Positions 8,137-16,159 of a stretch of 36,881 nucleotides of DNA are shown here, one piece after another; the stretch's first letter is position 1; the number at the start of each line of letters is the position of its first letter. This DNA comes from Plastoroseomonas hellenica (GTDB lineage Bacteria; Pseudomonadota; Alphaproteobacteria; Acetobacterales; Acetobacteraceae): assembly GCF_018129085.1 (NCBI RefSeq), contig NZ_JAAGBB010000054.1, positions 1-36,881 on the forward strand. Reading direction: 5' to 3'. The translations under genes were made by a program, and so were the position numbers. A model generated the notes under the pieces. It did no database searches, was not told the origin of the DNA, and saw only the letters and a list, made by a program, of their open reading frames with translations.

Positions 8137-9192
8137 ATGAACCGCCGCACCCTGCTGCTGCTCGGCGTCGCCGCCATCGCTTCCGTCGGCGGCGCCTTGC
8201 TGCTGACGCCGAACGACGCGACGCCGCCCCCGCCCGGCCAGGCGGCCCTCGCCTTCCCCAACCTCGCCGCCCGGCTGCAGCAGGTCGCGCGCATAGAGGT
8301 GAAGCGCCATGATGGCACGCTGACCGTGCAGCGCCAGGGCGACCTCTGGGTCCTGCCGGAGCGCGCCAACTATCCCGCGCGCAGCGAACGCGTGCGCGAG
8401 CTGCTGACCGGCCTCACCGAGCTGCGCCTGACCGAGCCGCGCACGGCCAATCCGGAACTGCTCGACCGCCTCGGCCTCAACGACCCAACGCAGCCTGGCT
8501 CCACCGCCTCCCTGCTGCGGGTGCTCGATGCGCAGGGCACCGCCATCGCCGAGCTGGTGATCGGCCGACGCCGGGTCCGAACCCAGGGCAATGTGCCGGA
8601 AGCCGCCTTCATCCGCCGCGCCAACGAGACCCAGGCCTGGCTCGCCGAAGGCCGGTTGCCGATCGATGGCGATCCGAATCTCTGGCTCGATCGCGATGTC
8701 GCGAATTTCGCGCGCGATCGCGTGCAGCGCGTCGTGGTCAACCGGACCGGGGAGCCGGCGCTGGAGCTGGCCCGCGCTGGCGAGGCCGATGCGCCACTGC
8801 GCGTGACCCTCCCCGCCGAGACCCCGCCGCTCGACGAGACGAGCCTCGACGAGGTCGGCCGCGCCTTCGAATTCCTCACCTTCATCGAGGTGAAGGCCGA
8901 GGCCGAGATCCCGGGCGATGCCCTCGGCGAATCCCGCTTCACCCTGACCGACAACCTCACCATCGTCGCCCGGGTGAACCGCAGCGCCGATGCCGTCTGG
9001 CTGCGCCTCGCCGCGGAGGGCGACGATGAAGCAGCGCGGCTGAACGCGCGCTGGCGCGGCTGGGCCTATCAGGTCGGGCAATGGAAGGAACGCGCCCTGG
9101 CGCCGCGGCTCGCCGACCTCCAGCGCCAGGAGGAGCCGGCCGCGCCCGCCGCCGACCCGGCGACGCCGCCGGGCACAGCCCCCGTTCAGTGA
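8137..9192 (+). CDS. DUF4340 domain-containing envelope protein
   Basis: A 351-residue protein with an N-terminal signal anchor (MNRRTLLLLGVAAIASVGGALLL). Repeated beta-rich units of the DUF4340 type follow; the signature features are FPNLAARLQQVARIEVKRHDG near residue 40, LWVLPERANYPA, and later WLDRDVANFARDRVQRVVV. DUF4340 proteins regularly follow gldG-like genes and are thought to be the periplasmic partner of the same exporter. The 94-nt gap from the previous gene holds a 7-bp hairpin (8062-8079), which may tune expression of this last component. The start has AGGAAG ten bases upstream. The stop TGA overlaps the GTG start of the Nudix gene. Confidence 0.9.
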   Translation: MNRRTLLLLGVAAIASVGGALLLTPNDATPPPPGQAALAFPNLAARLQQVARIEVKRHDGTLTVQRQGDLWVLPERANYPARSERVRELLTGLTELRLTEPRTANPELLDRLGLNDPTQPGSTASLLRVLDAQGTAIAELVIGRRRVRTQGNVPEAAFIRRANETQAWLAEGRLPIDGDPNLWLDRDVANFARDRVQRVVVNRTGEPALELARAGEADAPLRVTLPAETPPLDETSLDEVGRAFEFLTFIEVKAEAEIPGDALGESRFTLTDNLTIVARVNRSADAVWLRLAAEGDDEAARLNARWRGWAYQVGQWKERALAPRLADLQRQEEPAAPAADPATPPGTAPVQ

Positions 9193-9620
9193 GCACGCGC
9201 GAATATCCGGACCGCCCCTGGGTCGGCATCGGCTGCGTGATCTTCGATGCCGCCGACCGCGTGCTGCTGGTGCGCCGCGCCCGTCCGCCGCGCCTCGGCC
9301 TCTGGTCGCTCCCCGGCGGCGCCCAGCACCTCGGCGAAGGCGCCGAGGACGCCGCCCGCCGCGAGCTGCGCGAAGAAACCGGCATCGAGGCCGGCCCCCT
9401 CACCCTCGCCGCCGTCATCGACGCCGTGACGCGAGACGAGGCCGGCGCTATCCGCTTCCACTACACCATCATCGACTATGCCGGCCGCCTGCTCTCCGGC
9501 GAGGCACGCGCCGCCGACGATGTCAGCGAAGTCGCCTGGGCCGCGCCCGGCGAACTCGCTGTCTATGACCTGACACCCGAGACGCTGAGCGTCATCGCGC
9601 GGGCGCGCTCGCTCGTGTAG
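9189..9620 (+). CDS. Nudix hydrolase
   Basis: Small pyrophosphohydrolase of 143 residues. The full Nudix box is present at about residues 41-63: G then AQHLG, E, GAEDAAR, RELREETGI, including the metal-binding REL-EE glutamates. The N-terminal RPWVGIGCVIFDAADRVLLVRRA is typical of the MutT/ADP-ribose pyrophosphatase-like group; the substrate cannot be told from sequence. I chose the GTG at 9189, which overlaps the DUF4340 stop as GTGA; the reading frame is open further upstream but would overlap the preceding gene by over 100 bases with low-complexity sequence. Coupling to the exporter operon suggests co-expression, not necessarily a shared function. Confidence 0.9.
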   Translation: MSTREYPDRPWVGIGCVIFDAADRVLLVRRARPPRLGLWSLPGGAQHLGEGAEDAARRELREETGIEAGPLTLAAVIDAVTRDEAGAIRFHYTIIDYAGRLLSGEARAADDVSEVAWAAPGELAVYDLTPETLSVIARARSLV

Positions 9621-9657
9621 GGCGCGCCGGGGAAGGCGCTGCCTTCCCCGGCGCGCC
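9621..9657 (+). terminator. Strong 16-bp hairpin directly after the Nudix gene
   Basis: A perfect 16-bp stem (left arm 9621-9636, right arm 9642-9657) with the 5-nt loop CGCTG begins at the first base after the Nudix stop codon. It ends the exporter operon. No T-tract follows, so it may act as a 3'-end stabiliser or a Rho-assisted terminator. The loop and inner stem match the hairpin after sodB at 26985. Confidence 0.65.
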
Positions 9658-9717
9658 GCTTGCATCACGCGCGGTGCCGCGCGCAGGCTGCGTGGCCGCA
9701 ACCTGGAAGCAAGCAAG

Positions 9718-10716
9718 ATGAACACTTCCCGACGAGTTTTCCTTGCCGGAACCGCGGTGCTCGCCGCCCCTGCCGTGGCACGGGCGCAGCCCTTGGCCGG
9801 CGGCCGGCCGGTGCGGCTGATCGTTCCCTTCCCGCCTGGCGGCGCCGTCGACATCCTGGGCCGGCTCATTGCCGAGCGCCTTGGCCCGGCGCTTGGGCAG
9901 AATGTGGTGGTCGAGAACCGCGGCGGCGCCGGCGGCATGATCGGCGCCGAGGCGACGGCGAAGGGGGAGCGCGATGGCTCCGTCATCGGGCTGCTCGGCG
10001 TCACCACCTTCGCCGCCGCGCCCTTCATGTTCTCCCGGCTCAGCTTCGACCCGCAGAAGGATTTCGCGCCGGTCAGCCAGATCACCGATGGCGCGCTGCT
10101 CTGCGTGGTGAATGCGGAGACCGCGCGGCAGCGCGGCTGGACCGATTTCCGCAGCCTGATCGCCTGGAGCCGCGCGAACCCCGAGCAGGTGAAGATGGGC
10201 TCCTCGGGCAACGGCACCTCGTCCCACCTCAACATCTCGGCCGTCAACCGCTTCGCCGACGCGAAGATCCTGCATGTGCCGTATCGCGGCGGCGGCCCGG
10301 CCATCAACGACCTCGTCGCCGGCACGCTCGACATGATGTTCGACGTCATGCCGGCGCTGATGCCGCATGTGGAGGCCGGGCGCTTCAAGGCGCTGGCGGT
10401 GAGTTCCGGCCCGCGCCTCTCGATCCTGCCGGATGTGCCGGGGATGGCGGATTTCGCCGATCTCGGCCTCGGCAACCACTCGGTCATCACCTGGAACGCG
10501 ATCGTCGCACCCGGCGGCACGCCGGAGCCGATCATCGCCCGGCTGCACCAGGCGACACACGCGATCGCCGCCGACCGGGCCTTCGTGGACCGGCTGAAGC
10601 CGCTCGGCTACGGCACCGTGGTCAGCGAGACGCCGGCGGCATTGACCCGCCTGATCGCGGAGGAGACGCCGCGCTGGCGCCAGCTCGTCGAGATCTCGGG
10701 CGCGCGGCTCGACTGA
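9718..10716 (+). CDS. Bug/TctC-family tripartite tricarboxylate transporter substrate-binding protein
   Basis: A periplasmic solute-binding protein of 332 residues that captures small carboxylates or other anions. The Tat-like signal (SRRVFLAGTAVLAAPAVARAQ) would be cut near residue 23. Family features are RLIVPFPPGGAVDILGR, the opening ligand loop, then VVVENRGGAGGMIGAE, MGSSGNGTSSHL and VPYRGGGPAINDLV. No TctA/TctB membrane genes are nearby; orphan Bug proteins are common in Acetobacteraceae and Burkholderiales. Its own promoter is expected because a strong hairpin separates it from the upstream operon. The ligand is not predictable here. Confidence 0.93.
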   Translation: MNTSRRVFLAGTAVLAAPAVARAQPLAGGRPVRLIVPFPPGGAVDILGRLIAERLGPALGQNVVVENRGGAGGMIGAEATAKGERDGSVIGLLGVTTFAAAPFMFSRLSFDPQKDFAPVSQITDGALLCVVNAETARQRGWTDFRSLIAWSRANPEQVKMGSSGNGTSSHLNISAVNRFADAKILHVPYRGGGPAINDLVAGTLDMMFDVMPALMPHVEAGRFKALAVSSGPRLSILPDVPGMADFADLGLGNHSVITWNAIVAPGGTPEPIIARLHQATHAIAADRAFVDRLKPLGYGTVVSETPAALTRLIAEETPRWRQLVEISGARLD

Positions 10717-10732
10717 GCGGCGCGGCGGCAAT

Positions 10733-10993
10733 TCAGGCCCGCCGCCGCGCCCAGCCGAGCAGAATCAACACCAGGCCGATCAGCAGCGGCGGCAGCCAGG
10801 CGGGCGCGTCCATCAGCGGCACGCCGACATCGCTCCAGGCATTGGTCCAGCCATGGCGCTGCACGAGGGATTGCAGCCAGGGCACGAAGCCGGGCACCAG
10901 CCGATAGAGGAAGGTGCCGAAGCTCATGCCGAGCCCGAAGATGCCGGCCACCGAAGCCGCGCCCACCAGGAACAGCGCACCCAACCCGATCAT
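10733..10993 (-). CDS. Small two-helix membrane protein downstream of msrP
   Basis: I do not recognise a family. The 86-residue product has a hydrophobic N-terminal helix (residues 3-25), a middle part with RLVPGFVPWLQSLVQRHGW that looks amphipathic, and a second helix near the C-terminus (LPPLLIGLVLILLGWARRR). A strong GGGAGG four bases before the ATG supports the start. It follows msrP on the same strand after a 42-nt gap, the position where the haem-binding quinone oxidoreductase MsrQ is usually encoded. It is much smaller than MsrQ and has no obvious pair of membrane histidines; only His47 and no haem-ligand pattern is visible. Its link to MsrP is by position only. Confidence 0.7.
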   Translation of the reverse strand: MIGLGALFLVGAASVAGIFGLGMSFGTFLYRLVPGFVPWLQSLVQRHGWTNAWSDVGVPLMDAPAWLPPLLIGLVLILLGWARRRA

Positions 10994-11035
10994 GCGGCCT
11001 CCCTCAGCGAGGTGCCCGGGCTGGGGCGGTCGCGC

Positions 11036-11992
11036 TCAGGCCCAGAGCCGTTCGTTCGCCAGCCCCGTGTAGAGGCCCGCGACCTGCTCGGCATAGCCGT
11101 TGAAGAGCCGCGTGGGCACACGCTCGTTGCTGCCGATCACGCGTTCCGTCGCCTGGCTCCAGCGCGGATGCGGGACCTCGGGGTTCACATTGGCCCAGAA
11201 GCCGTATTCCTGGTTCTGCAGACGCTCCCAGAAGCACACCGGGCGCTGGTCCGTCAGCGTGATGCGGACGATCGACTTGCCCGACTTGAAGCCGTACTTC
11301 CACGGGAACAGTACCCGGATGGGCGCGCCGTTCTGCGGCGGCAGCGCCTTGCCGTAGAGCCCGACGGCCAGGAAGCTCAGATCGTTCCGCGCCTCCTCGA
11401 TGGTGCAGCCTTCGAGATAGGGCCAGGGGTACCAGCTCTGCCGCAGGCCCGGCATCACCGCCGGGATCGCGGCCGTCTCGAAGGTCACGTATTTCGCTGA
11501 CGCGAGCGGGTTCACCAGCCCGAGCAAGGTCGAGAGCTGGAAGCCGGTCCAGGGGATCGTCATCGCCCAGGCCTCGACGCAGCGCAGCCGATAGACCCGC
11601 TCCTCGAGCTGGAGCATGCGCAGCAGGCCGTCGATGTCGAATTCGATCGGGCGTTCGACCATGCCGTCGACCTTCAGCCGCCAGGGCCGCAGCGGCAGGC
11701 GCTGCGCCGCGCGGTGGATGCGTTTGTCGTCGACGCCGAACTCGTAATAATTGTTGTAGGTCGTGACATCGCGCTCAGGCGTGAGGTCGCGGCCCGGCTG
11801 GTAGCGTGGGTTGCGTGCCGCCGCCATCGGGTCCGCCGCCGGCGCGGCGCCCTGCGCCAGGGCCGGCCCGGCGCCGGCCGCCGCCAGCAAGCCGGCCGCC
11901 AGGCCGAGGCTCTTGCGGCGTCCCATGACGAGCGCCTCGGGCGTCGCGGCGCTTTCCGGCAATTCCCAGCCACGCGGGCGCTTGATCAGCAT
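11036..11992 (-). CDS. msrP: Protein-methionine-sulfoxide reductase catalytic subunit MsrP
   Basis: Periplasmic molybdopterin enzyme (formerly YedY) that repairs oxidised methionines in envelope proteins. The Tat-type signal (GRRKSLGLAAGLLAAAG) precedes the mature part. The Mo-ligand cysteine is Cys138 in RLRCVEAW; conserved TTYNNYYEFG, GFQLSTLL and FPWKYGFKSGKSIV are also present. Length, 318 residues, is normal. The start has AGAGG about six bases upstream. The usual membrane partner MsrQ, which feeds electrons from quinol, is not adjacent; a small two-helix protein occupies that place. Export would require the Tat system whose tatB and tatC lie at 31-32 kb. A stable hairpin (12034-12071) lies in the leader. 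Confidence 0.95.
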   Translation of the reverse strand: MLIKRPRGWELPESAATPEALVMGRRKSLGLAAGLLAAAGAGPALAQGAAPAADPMAAARNPRYQPGRDLTPERDVTTYNNYYEFGVDDKRIHRAAQRLPLRPWRLKVDGMVERPIEFDIDGLLRMLQLEERVYRLRCVEAWAMTIPWTGFQLSTLLGLVNPLASAKYVTFETAAIPAVMPGLRQSWYPWPYLEGCTIEEARNDLSFLAVGLYGKALPPQNGAPIRVLFPWKYGFKSGKSIVRITLTDQRPVCFWERLQNQEYGFWANVNPEVPHPRWSQATERVIGSNERVPTRLFNGYAEQVAGLYTGLANERLWA

Positions 11993-12033
11993 GTGGAGCC
12001 TCTCCTCTGCGCTCCGGCTTCGCCGGAGAGTGA

Positions 12034-12071
12034 GCGGTGGTTACGCAGGATAACGCCTATCCTGCCACCGC
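12034..12071 (-). terminator. Two-part hairpin between the GT39 gene and msrP
   Basis: An outer 7-bp stem (GCGGTGG/CCACCGC) and an inner 7-bp stem (CAGGATA/TATCCTG, loop ACGCC) are stacked, interrupted on one side by TTACG. A smaller hairpin (CTCCGGC/GCCGGAG) lies closer to msrP. On the minus strand this is 60 nt after the GT39 stop and about 40 nt before the msrP start, so it may end the glycosylation operon or act as a leader element for msrP. No T-tract is seen. Confidence 0.4.
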
Positions 12072-12130
12072 GGCTGCATGACCCGCCACCACCGCCTCAC
12101 GGCCCCGGCCACGGTTTTACGGCCACAGTC

Positions 12131-13573
12131 TCACGGCCGTGGCAACTGCCGAACCGGCGGCAGCCCGGGACCGGTCTCGACGCGGTACAGGCGGTAGCGC
12201 TCCGCCTCGATCCCATGCCGGGCGCGGATGAGGACGGTGCCGGTCGCCACGGCGCCGGGCCAGAGCGGCGGCCCCTCCCCCCGACGTAGGCTGCGCACCA
12301 GCAGCCCAGGGCGCCCGTCCGGGGGCTCGGCCAAGCGGAAGAAGGCCCAGCGCGCATCCATCGCCAGCACCGCCGGCCCCGTCGGCGGCTCCAGCCGCAG
12401 CGCGAGCTCGGACGCCAGGCCATATTCCTCGGCCGCGACGAAGCCGGCCCCTTCCCGCCTTGCGGCCGCCGCGATTTCTGCCGCGAAATCGTCCCACCCA
12501 GCGAGCCGGGCCAAGGTCGGATCGTAGCGGCGGGGGAGCGGCAGGACCCCCGCCAGCGCCTGCAACTGCACCACCACGCCAAGCACCAGGCCGAGCGCCA
12601 CCCCGGCCCGCCGCCAGCGCTGCCAGGAGGGCGCCAGCAGCGCCGCCGCCGCGATCGCCGCCGCCGGATAGAGGATGGCCGGCCAATTCCCCTGCACCCG
12701 GCTGCCGGTCGCCTGCCAGAGGAAGATCGCGGCCCCCGGCACCACGAAGACGGCCAGCAGCAGCGCGGCGCCATCCCGCCAGCGCCTGACCGCGAGCGCG
12801 GCACCCGCCGCGAAGAGCACGAAGAGGATCGGCGTCGCCAGCGCCCATTGGCCGCCGATCAGCTCGCCGATGAAGCGCAGGCCGGCGCCCGCGCTCTCGG
12901 TACCCGCGCGCCCCCCCTGCTTGGCGAAGCTCACCCAGCCATGCGCGGCATTCCAGGCGACGACCGGCGCGAAAAGCGCCAGCGCCAGGGCGCCGCCGGC
13001 ATAGAGCCGCCAGTCCCGCCACCAGCGCCGCGCCGCCGGATCCAGCAGCAGCCAGAGCAGGATGCCGCAGCCGATCAGCGCCCCGGTGTATTTCGACAGC
13101 AGCGCGGCGCCGGCCGCCGCGCCGACCGCAAACCACCAGCGTCCGTCGCCGGAAGCCCGGAGCTCCGCCAGCGCCCAGAGTGCAGCGCACCAGAACAGCA
13201 GCAGCGGCGTGTCGGGGGTCATCACCACCGCGCCGACGCCGACCAGCAGGGTTGCGTTCAGCATCAGCGCCGCTGGGACGCCGACGCCGCGGCCCGGAAA
13301 CAGCCGCTCCGCCGTGCGCCACAGCATCAGCGAGCCGAGCGCCGTCCCGAGCGGCCCCAGCAGCCGGATGCCGAGCGCGGTATCGCCGAAGATCAGGATC
13401 CCCGCCCGGATGAACAGCGCCACCATCGGCGGGTGATCGAGGTACCCGCCTTGCAGGCTATGGGCCCAGACGCGGTAATAGGCCTCGTCCGGCGCGATCG
13501 GGATATAGGCCGCAAGGCCGAGCCGCAGCAGCGTGGCGGCGGCCAGCAGCGCCAGCCAGCCCCGCCCGCTCAT
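12131..13573 (-). CDS. GT39-family (ArnT/PMT-like) lipid-linked sugar transferase
   Basis: Polytopic glycosyltransferase of 480 residues that would move a sugar from a polyprenyl-phosphate donor to an envelope acceptor. The acidic catalytic motif of the first extracytoplasmic loop is seen as APDEAYYRVW (Asp29, Glu30), followed by YLDHPPMVALFIR, a GT39/ArnT hallmark. About ten further hydrophobic segments and a soluble C-terminal part follow. The ATG at 13573 overlaps the stop of the GT2-GtrA gene (ATGA), so the donor-synthesising enzyme and this transferase are made together. The acceptor (lipid A, protein or other glycan) cannot be told from the sequence. Confidence 0.88.
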   Translation of the reverse strand: MSGRGWLALLAAATLLRLGLAAYIPIAPDEAYYRVWAHSLQGGYLDHPPMVALFIRAGILIFGDTALGIRLLGPLGTALGSLMLWRTAERLFPGRGVGVPAALMLNATLLVGVGAVVMTPDTPLLLFWCAALWALAELRASGDGRWWFAVGAAAGAALLSKYTGALIGCGILLWLLLDPAARRWWRDWRLYAGGALALALFAPVVAWNAAHGWVSFAKQGGRAGTESAGAGLRFIGELIGGQWALATPILFVLFAAGAALAVRRWRDGAALLLAVFVVPGAAIFLWQATGSRVQGNWPAILYPAAAIAAAALLAPSWQRWRRAGVALGLVLGVVVQLQALAGVLPLPRRYDPTLARLAGWDDFAAEIAAAARREGAGFVAAEEYGLASELALRLEPPTGPAVLAMDARWAFFRLAEPPDGRPGLLVRSLRRGEGPPLWPGAVATGTVLIRARHGIEAERYRLYRVETGPGLPPVRQLPRP

Positions 13574-14781
13574 CGGCCGCGCCAGACCAGGGTGGTGGAC
13601 ATCGCGTAGTTCCATACCACGGTCAGTGCCGCACCGGCCGCGCCCGCCAAGCCCCAGGCCAGCAATCCGTCCCGCACCAGCAGGGCCGCGATGCCGACAT
13701 TGGCTGCGGCCCCGAGCCCGCAGACCACGTAGAACAGCGCCAGGCCCCGCCAAAGCCGCGCGCCCCGCAACCGCCGGTCGCGATAGGTGATGCGGTTGTT
13801 GAGCAGGAAATTCACCGTCATCGCGACGATGGTCGCGCCCCATTGCGCGGCGGTGAAGCCGATACCCGCCACCCCGAACAGCAGGCCGAGCACGGCCAGG
13901 TGCACCAGCACGCCGGCGGCGCCGACGAGCGCGAAGGACAGGAAGCGCAGCGGTACCAGCCCGCCCAGCGCCTTGTCGGTCAGCAGCCCCAGGAATTCGA
14001 GCATGACAGCGGCATCGAGCTTGGAAGCACCCGCCTGCCGCGCCCGGAATTCATAGGGCAGCTCGACCAGGCGGAGCGGCCGCCGCAGGGTCAGCAGGAT
14101 ATCGAGCAGGATCTTGAAGCCGGTGCCGGTCAGCCGCGGCGCCGCTTCCTCGAACAGCGTCCGCGGCAGCGCGAAGAAGCCGCTCATCGGGTCGGAGACG
14201 CGGACCGGCAGCACCGCATTCGCGAGCGCCGTTCCGGCATCCGAGAGCTTGGCCCGCAGCGGCGAGAGGCCGCCTTCCACCGCGCCACCCTCGACATGCC
14301 GACTGCCGACGACAAGCTCGGCGCCGCCTTCGAGCGCCGCCAGCATCTTCGGCAACAGCGTCTCGTCATGCTGCAGGTCGCCGTCGATCACCGCGAGATA
14401 GGGAGCCGAAGTCGCGAGCCAGCCCTCGATGCAGGCCGAGGCCAGGCCGCGCCGGCCGATGCGGCGGATGCAGCGGATGCGCGGATCGGTGGCGGCGAGC
14501 GCGCGCGCCACGGCGGCGGTGCCGTCCGGGCTGTCGTCGTCGACGAAGATCGCTTCCCAGGCGATGCCCTGCAGCGTCGCGGCCAGGCGCTCGGCCATCG
14601 GCACGACATTCGCGGCTTCGTTGTAGCAGGGGATGATGACGGCGAGGCGCGCGGGCTCAGGCAAGGATGCACTCATGCTCGGCCTGGGCGCGAAGGAGGA
14701 TGCGATCGCCGGGTGCAAGCCCAGGGTCCCCGGCGTGAGAAACGCGACGGCGCGGCCGGCCAGCCGCGCGCGGGCGTTCAT
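13570..14781 (-). CDS. Polyprenyl-phosphate glycosyltransferase (GT2) fused to a GtrA domain
   Basis: The N-terminal GT2 domain (from ARLAVIIPCYNEAANV) resembles dolichol-phosphate mannose synthase; visible are VDDDSPDGT, the DxD-type motif VIDGDLQHDE, and SGFFALPR. From about residue 278 a GtrA domain with four helices follows (ending SFALVGAAGVLVHLAVL... MTVNFLLNNRITYRDR), thought to help flip the lipid-linked sugar. Start choice: the ATG at 14781 has GGGAG five bases upstream, and nearly every third base of the 35 extra codons is G or C, as in coding sequence. The ATG at 14676 would give the more usual N-terminus but lacks a visible ribosome site. It works with the downstream GT39 gene. 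Confidence 0.87.
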   Translation of the reverse strand: MNARARLAGRAVAFLTPGTLGLHPAIASSFAPRPSMSASLPEPARLAVIIPCYNEAANVVPMAERLAATLQGIAWEAIFVDDDSPDGTAAVARALAATDPRIRCIRRIGRRGLASACIEGWLATSAPYLAVIDGDLQHDETLLPKMLAALEGGAELVVGSRHVEGGAVEGGLSPLRAKLSDAGTALANAVLPVRVSDPMSGFFALPRTLFEEAAPRLTGTGFKILLDILLTLRRPLRLVELPYEFRARQAGASKLDAAVMLEFLGLLTDKALGGLVPLRFLSFALVGAAGVLVHLAVLGLLFGVAGIGFTAAQWGATIVAMTVNFLLNNRITYRDRRLRGARLWRGLALFYVVCGLGAAANVGIAALLVRDGLLAWGLAGAAGAALTVVWNYAMSTTLVWRGR

Positions 14782-14845
14782 AGGCGCTCCCGCACCGGGG
14801 CGCCAGTTGGGGTTTACTGGTCCTCGGGCGCCGGCATCCGTTCTG

Positions 14846-16039
14846 TCAGAGCGACTTCATCTTCTTCTTCAGCACCACGTCGCCGTCGATGCACCTGCGG
14901 ATCTTGCCGAAGGTCTTGGCGCCGAGCAGTTCCTCGCAGGCGGCGATGGCCGCGGGGTCGCCGGCCAGCATGTTGTTCCACAGCAGCTTCGACATGGCGC
15001 GCCGCTCGACGCCCTTGGTGCCGTTCACCTTCTTCTGCACGGTGCGGCCGAGCGTGTAGACGCTGTTACAGATGCTGCCGAGGATGGGGATGCAGCTGAT
15101 CCCCTTCCGCTTCAGCTTCTTGTTCTTCTTGTTGAGGGTGTAGGCGATCGCCGTCAGCGTGGTCTCGCGCACGCCCTTCTTGCCGGAATAGAGCGTCACG
15201 ATCGCTTCCAGCGCGCACATATGGGCGTAGGTCTTGGCGGCCGAGACCGCCGAGAGTGCCATGTCGGCGATCGCGAGCGCGATGCCGGCCGGGCCAAGCA
15301 CCGCCGCGGCGGGCGCCATGGCGGCCGCCGCGCCGCTGGAGATCGCGCCGGTGATGCTGCCGAGCGTGCCGGTGCCGCCCAGCACGCCGCTCACGGTGTT
15401 GACGGCGCTGACGCCGGTGCTCACCACCGTGCGCGCCGGCCGCGCGATGCTGGTGGCCGTCGACCCGGCGGTGGTTGCCAAATTCCTGGCGCCGCCGGTT
15501 CCCTGCATCTGCGGGGCGGCGTCCTCCTCATCGTCGTCCTCGTCCTCCTCGACCTCGCCGAAATCGTCGTGGAAGACCTGGTTGCGCAGGTTCATGCCGT
15601 GCTGCGGCCTGGTGTAGGAGCATTGCAGCGGCCCGCGCGGCGGCGCCGCATCCTTTGCCTCTTCCCAGGCCAGCCCGATCGGTGCGCCCTCCGCGAAGGC
15701 CTCCCCGAAGGCCTCGGCGGCCGCCTCCAGCCCAGGATCGTCGAAGCGGAAGGGAGCGCCTGACGCGGCCCTCAGGCCGGCCTGCTGGGCCAGATGCGCC
15801 AGCTCGTGGCCGATCAGCCGAAGCCCATCCCGGCTGTCCGGACGAAAGGCCTCGCGGGTGATCCAGATGCGGCCATTGCCCGCAAAGGCGCTGGCGCCAG
15901 GGCAGGCCGGCAGGGGACCGACGTGAAGGAAAGGAGATTCGGAGGGCATCCGGGCATCGAGGGCGGCGGCGTACCGGCGCAGCGGTTCCGGGAGGCGAAA
16001 GACAGCGCCCTCCGCCGCCTGGGGCTGGGAAGCGCGCAT
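14846..16039 (-). CDS. DUF4157-type metallopeptidase-like protein, possible toxin or eCIS effector
   Basis: A 397-residue multidomain protein. Residues 1-120 look like DUF4157: HExxH at His78-His82 in LIGHELAHLAQQ, with a downstream Glu-rich helix (LEAAAEAFGEAFAEG) that could give the third zinc ligand. An acidic linker follows (residues 162-173), then a Gly/Ala/Thr-rich, membrane-active-looking stretch (about 205-270) and a basic, Cys-containing C-terminal region (residues 275-397; cysteines at 275, 316, 324, 368 and 383) that I do not recognise. DUF4157 is known as a leader domain in effectors associated with extracellular contractile injection systems. No injection-system or immunity gene is adjacent. 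The gene begins 120 nt past the 3' end of tRNA-Lys, in a locally AT-richer region. Confidence 0.75.
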   Translation of the reverse strand: MRASQPQAAEGAVFRLPEPLRRYAAALDARMPSESPFLHVGPLPACPGASAFAGNGRIWITREAFRPDSRDGLRLIGHELAHLAQQAGLRAASGAPFRFDDPGLEAAAEAFGEAFAEGAPIGLAWEEAKDAAPPRGPLQCSYTRPQHGMNLRNQVFHDDFGEVEEDEDDDEEDAAPQMQGTGGARNLATTAGSTATSIARPARTVVSTGVSAVNTVSGVLGGTGTLGSITGAISSGAAAAMAPAAAVLGPAGIALAIADMALSAVSAAKTYAHMCALEAIVTLYSGKKGVRETTLTAIAYTLNKKNKKLKRKGISCIPILGSICNSVYTLGRTVQKKVNGTKGVERRAMSKLLWNNMLAGDPAAIAACEELLGAKTFGKIRRCIDGDVVLKKKMKSL

Positions 16040-16159
16040 CTTGTGGTGCCCTCAGATTGTTACGGAAGGCAGACTACACACGAATTCGTGAATCACAAGC
16101 GAATGCCTGGCCGAGGAGGCCGCCCACGAGGATTCGCGATGATTCCGGAAGGGCTGAAC

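Noticed and set aside
8107-8140. GAAC...GAAC pair before the DUF4340 gene as a second SOS box
   Set aside because: The spacer is nine bases rather than seven, and it lies inside an operon.
16040-16159. Integrase attachment site at the tRNA-Lys 3' end
   Set aside because: No second copy of the tRNA 3' end was seen in the window and there is no integrase gene. The only notable sequence is a 12-nt palindrome CACGAATTCGTG at 16079-16090.
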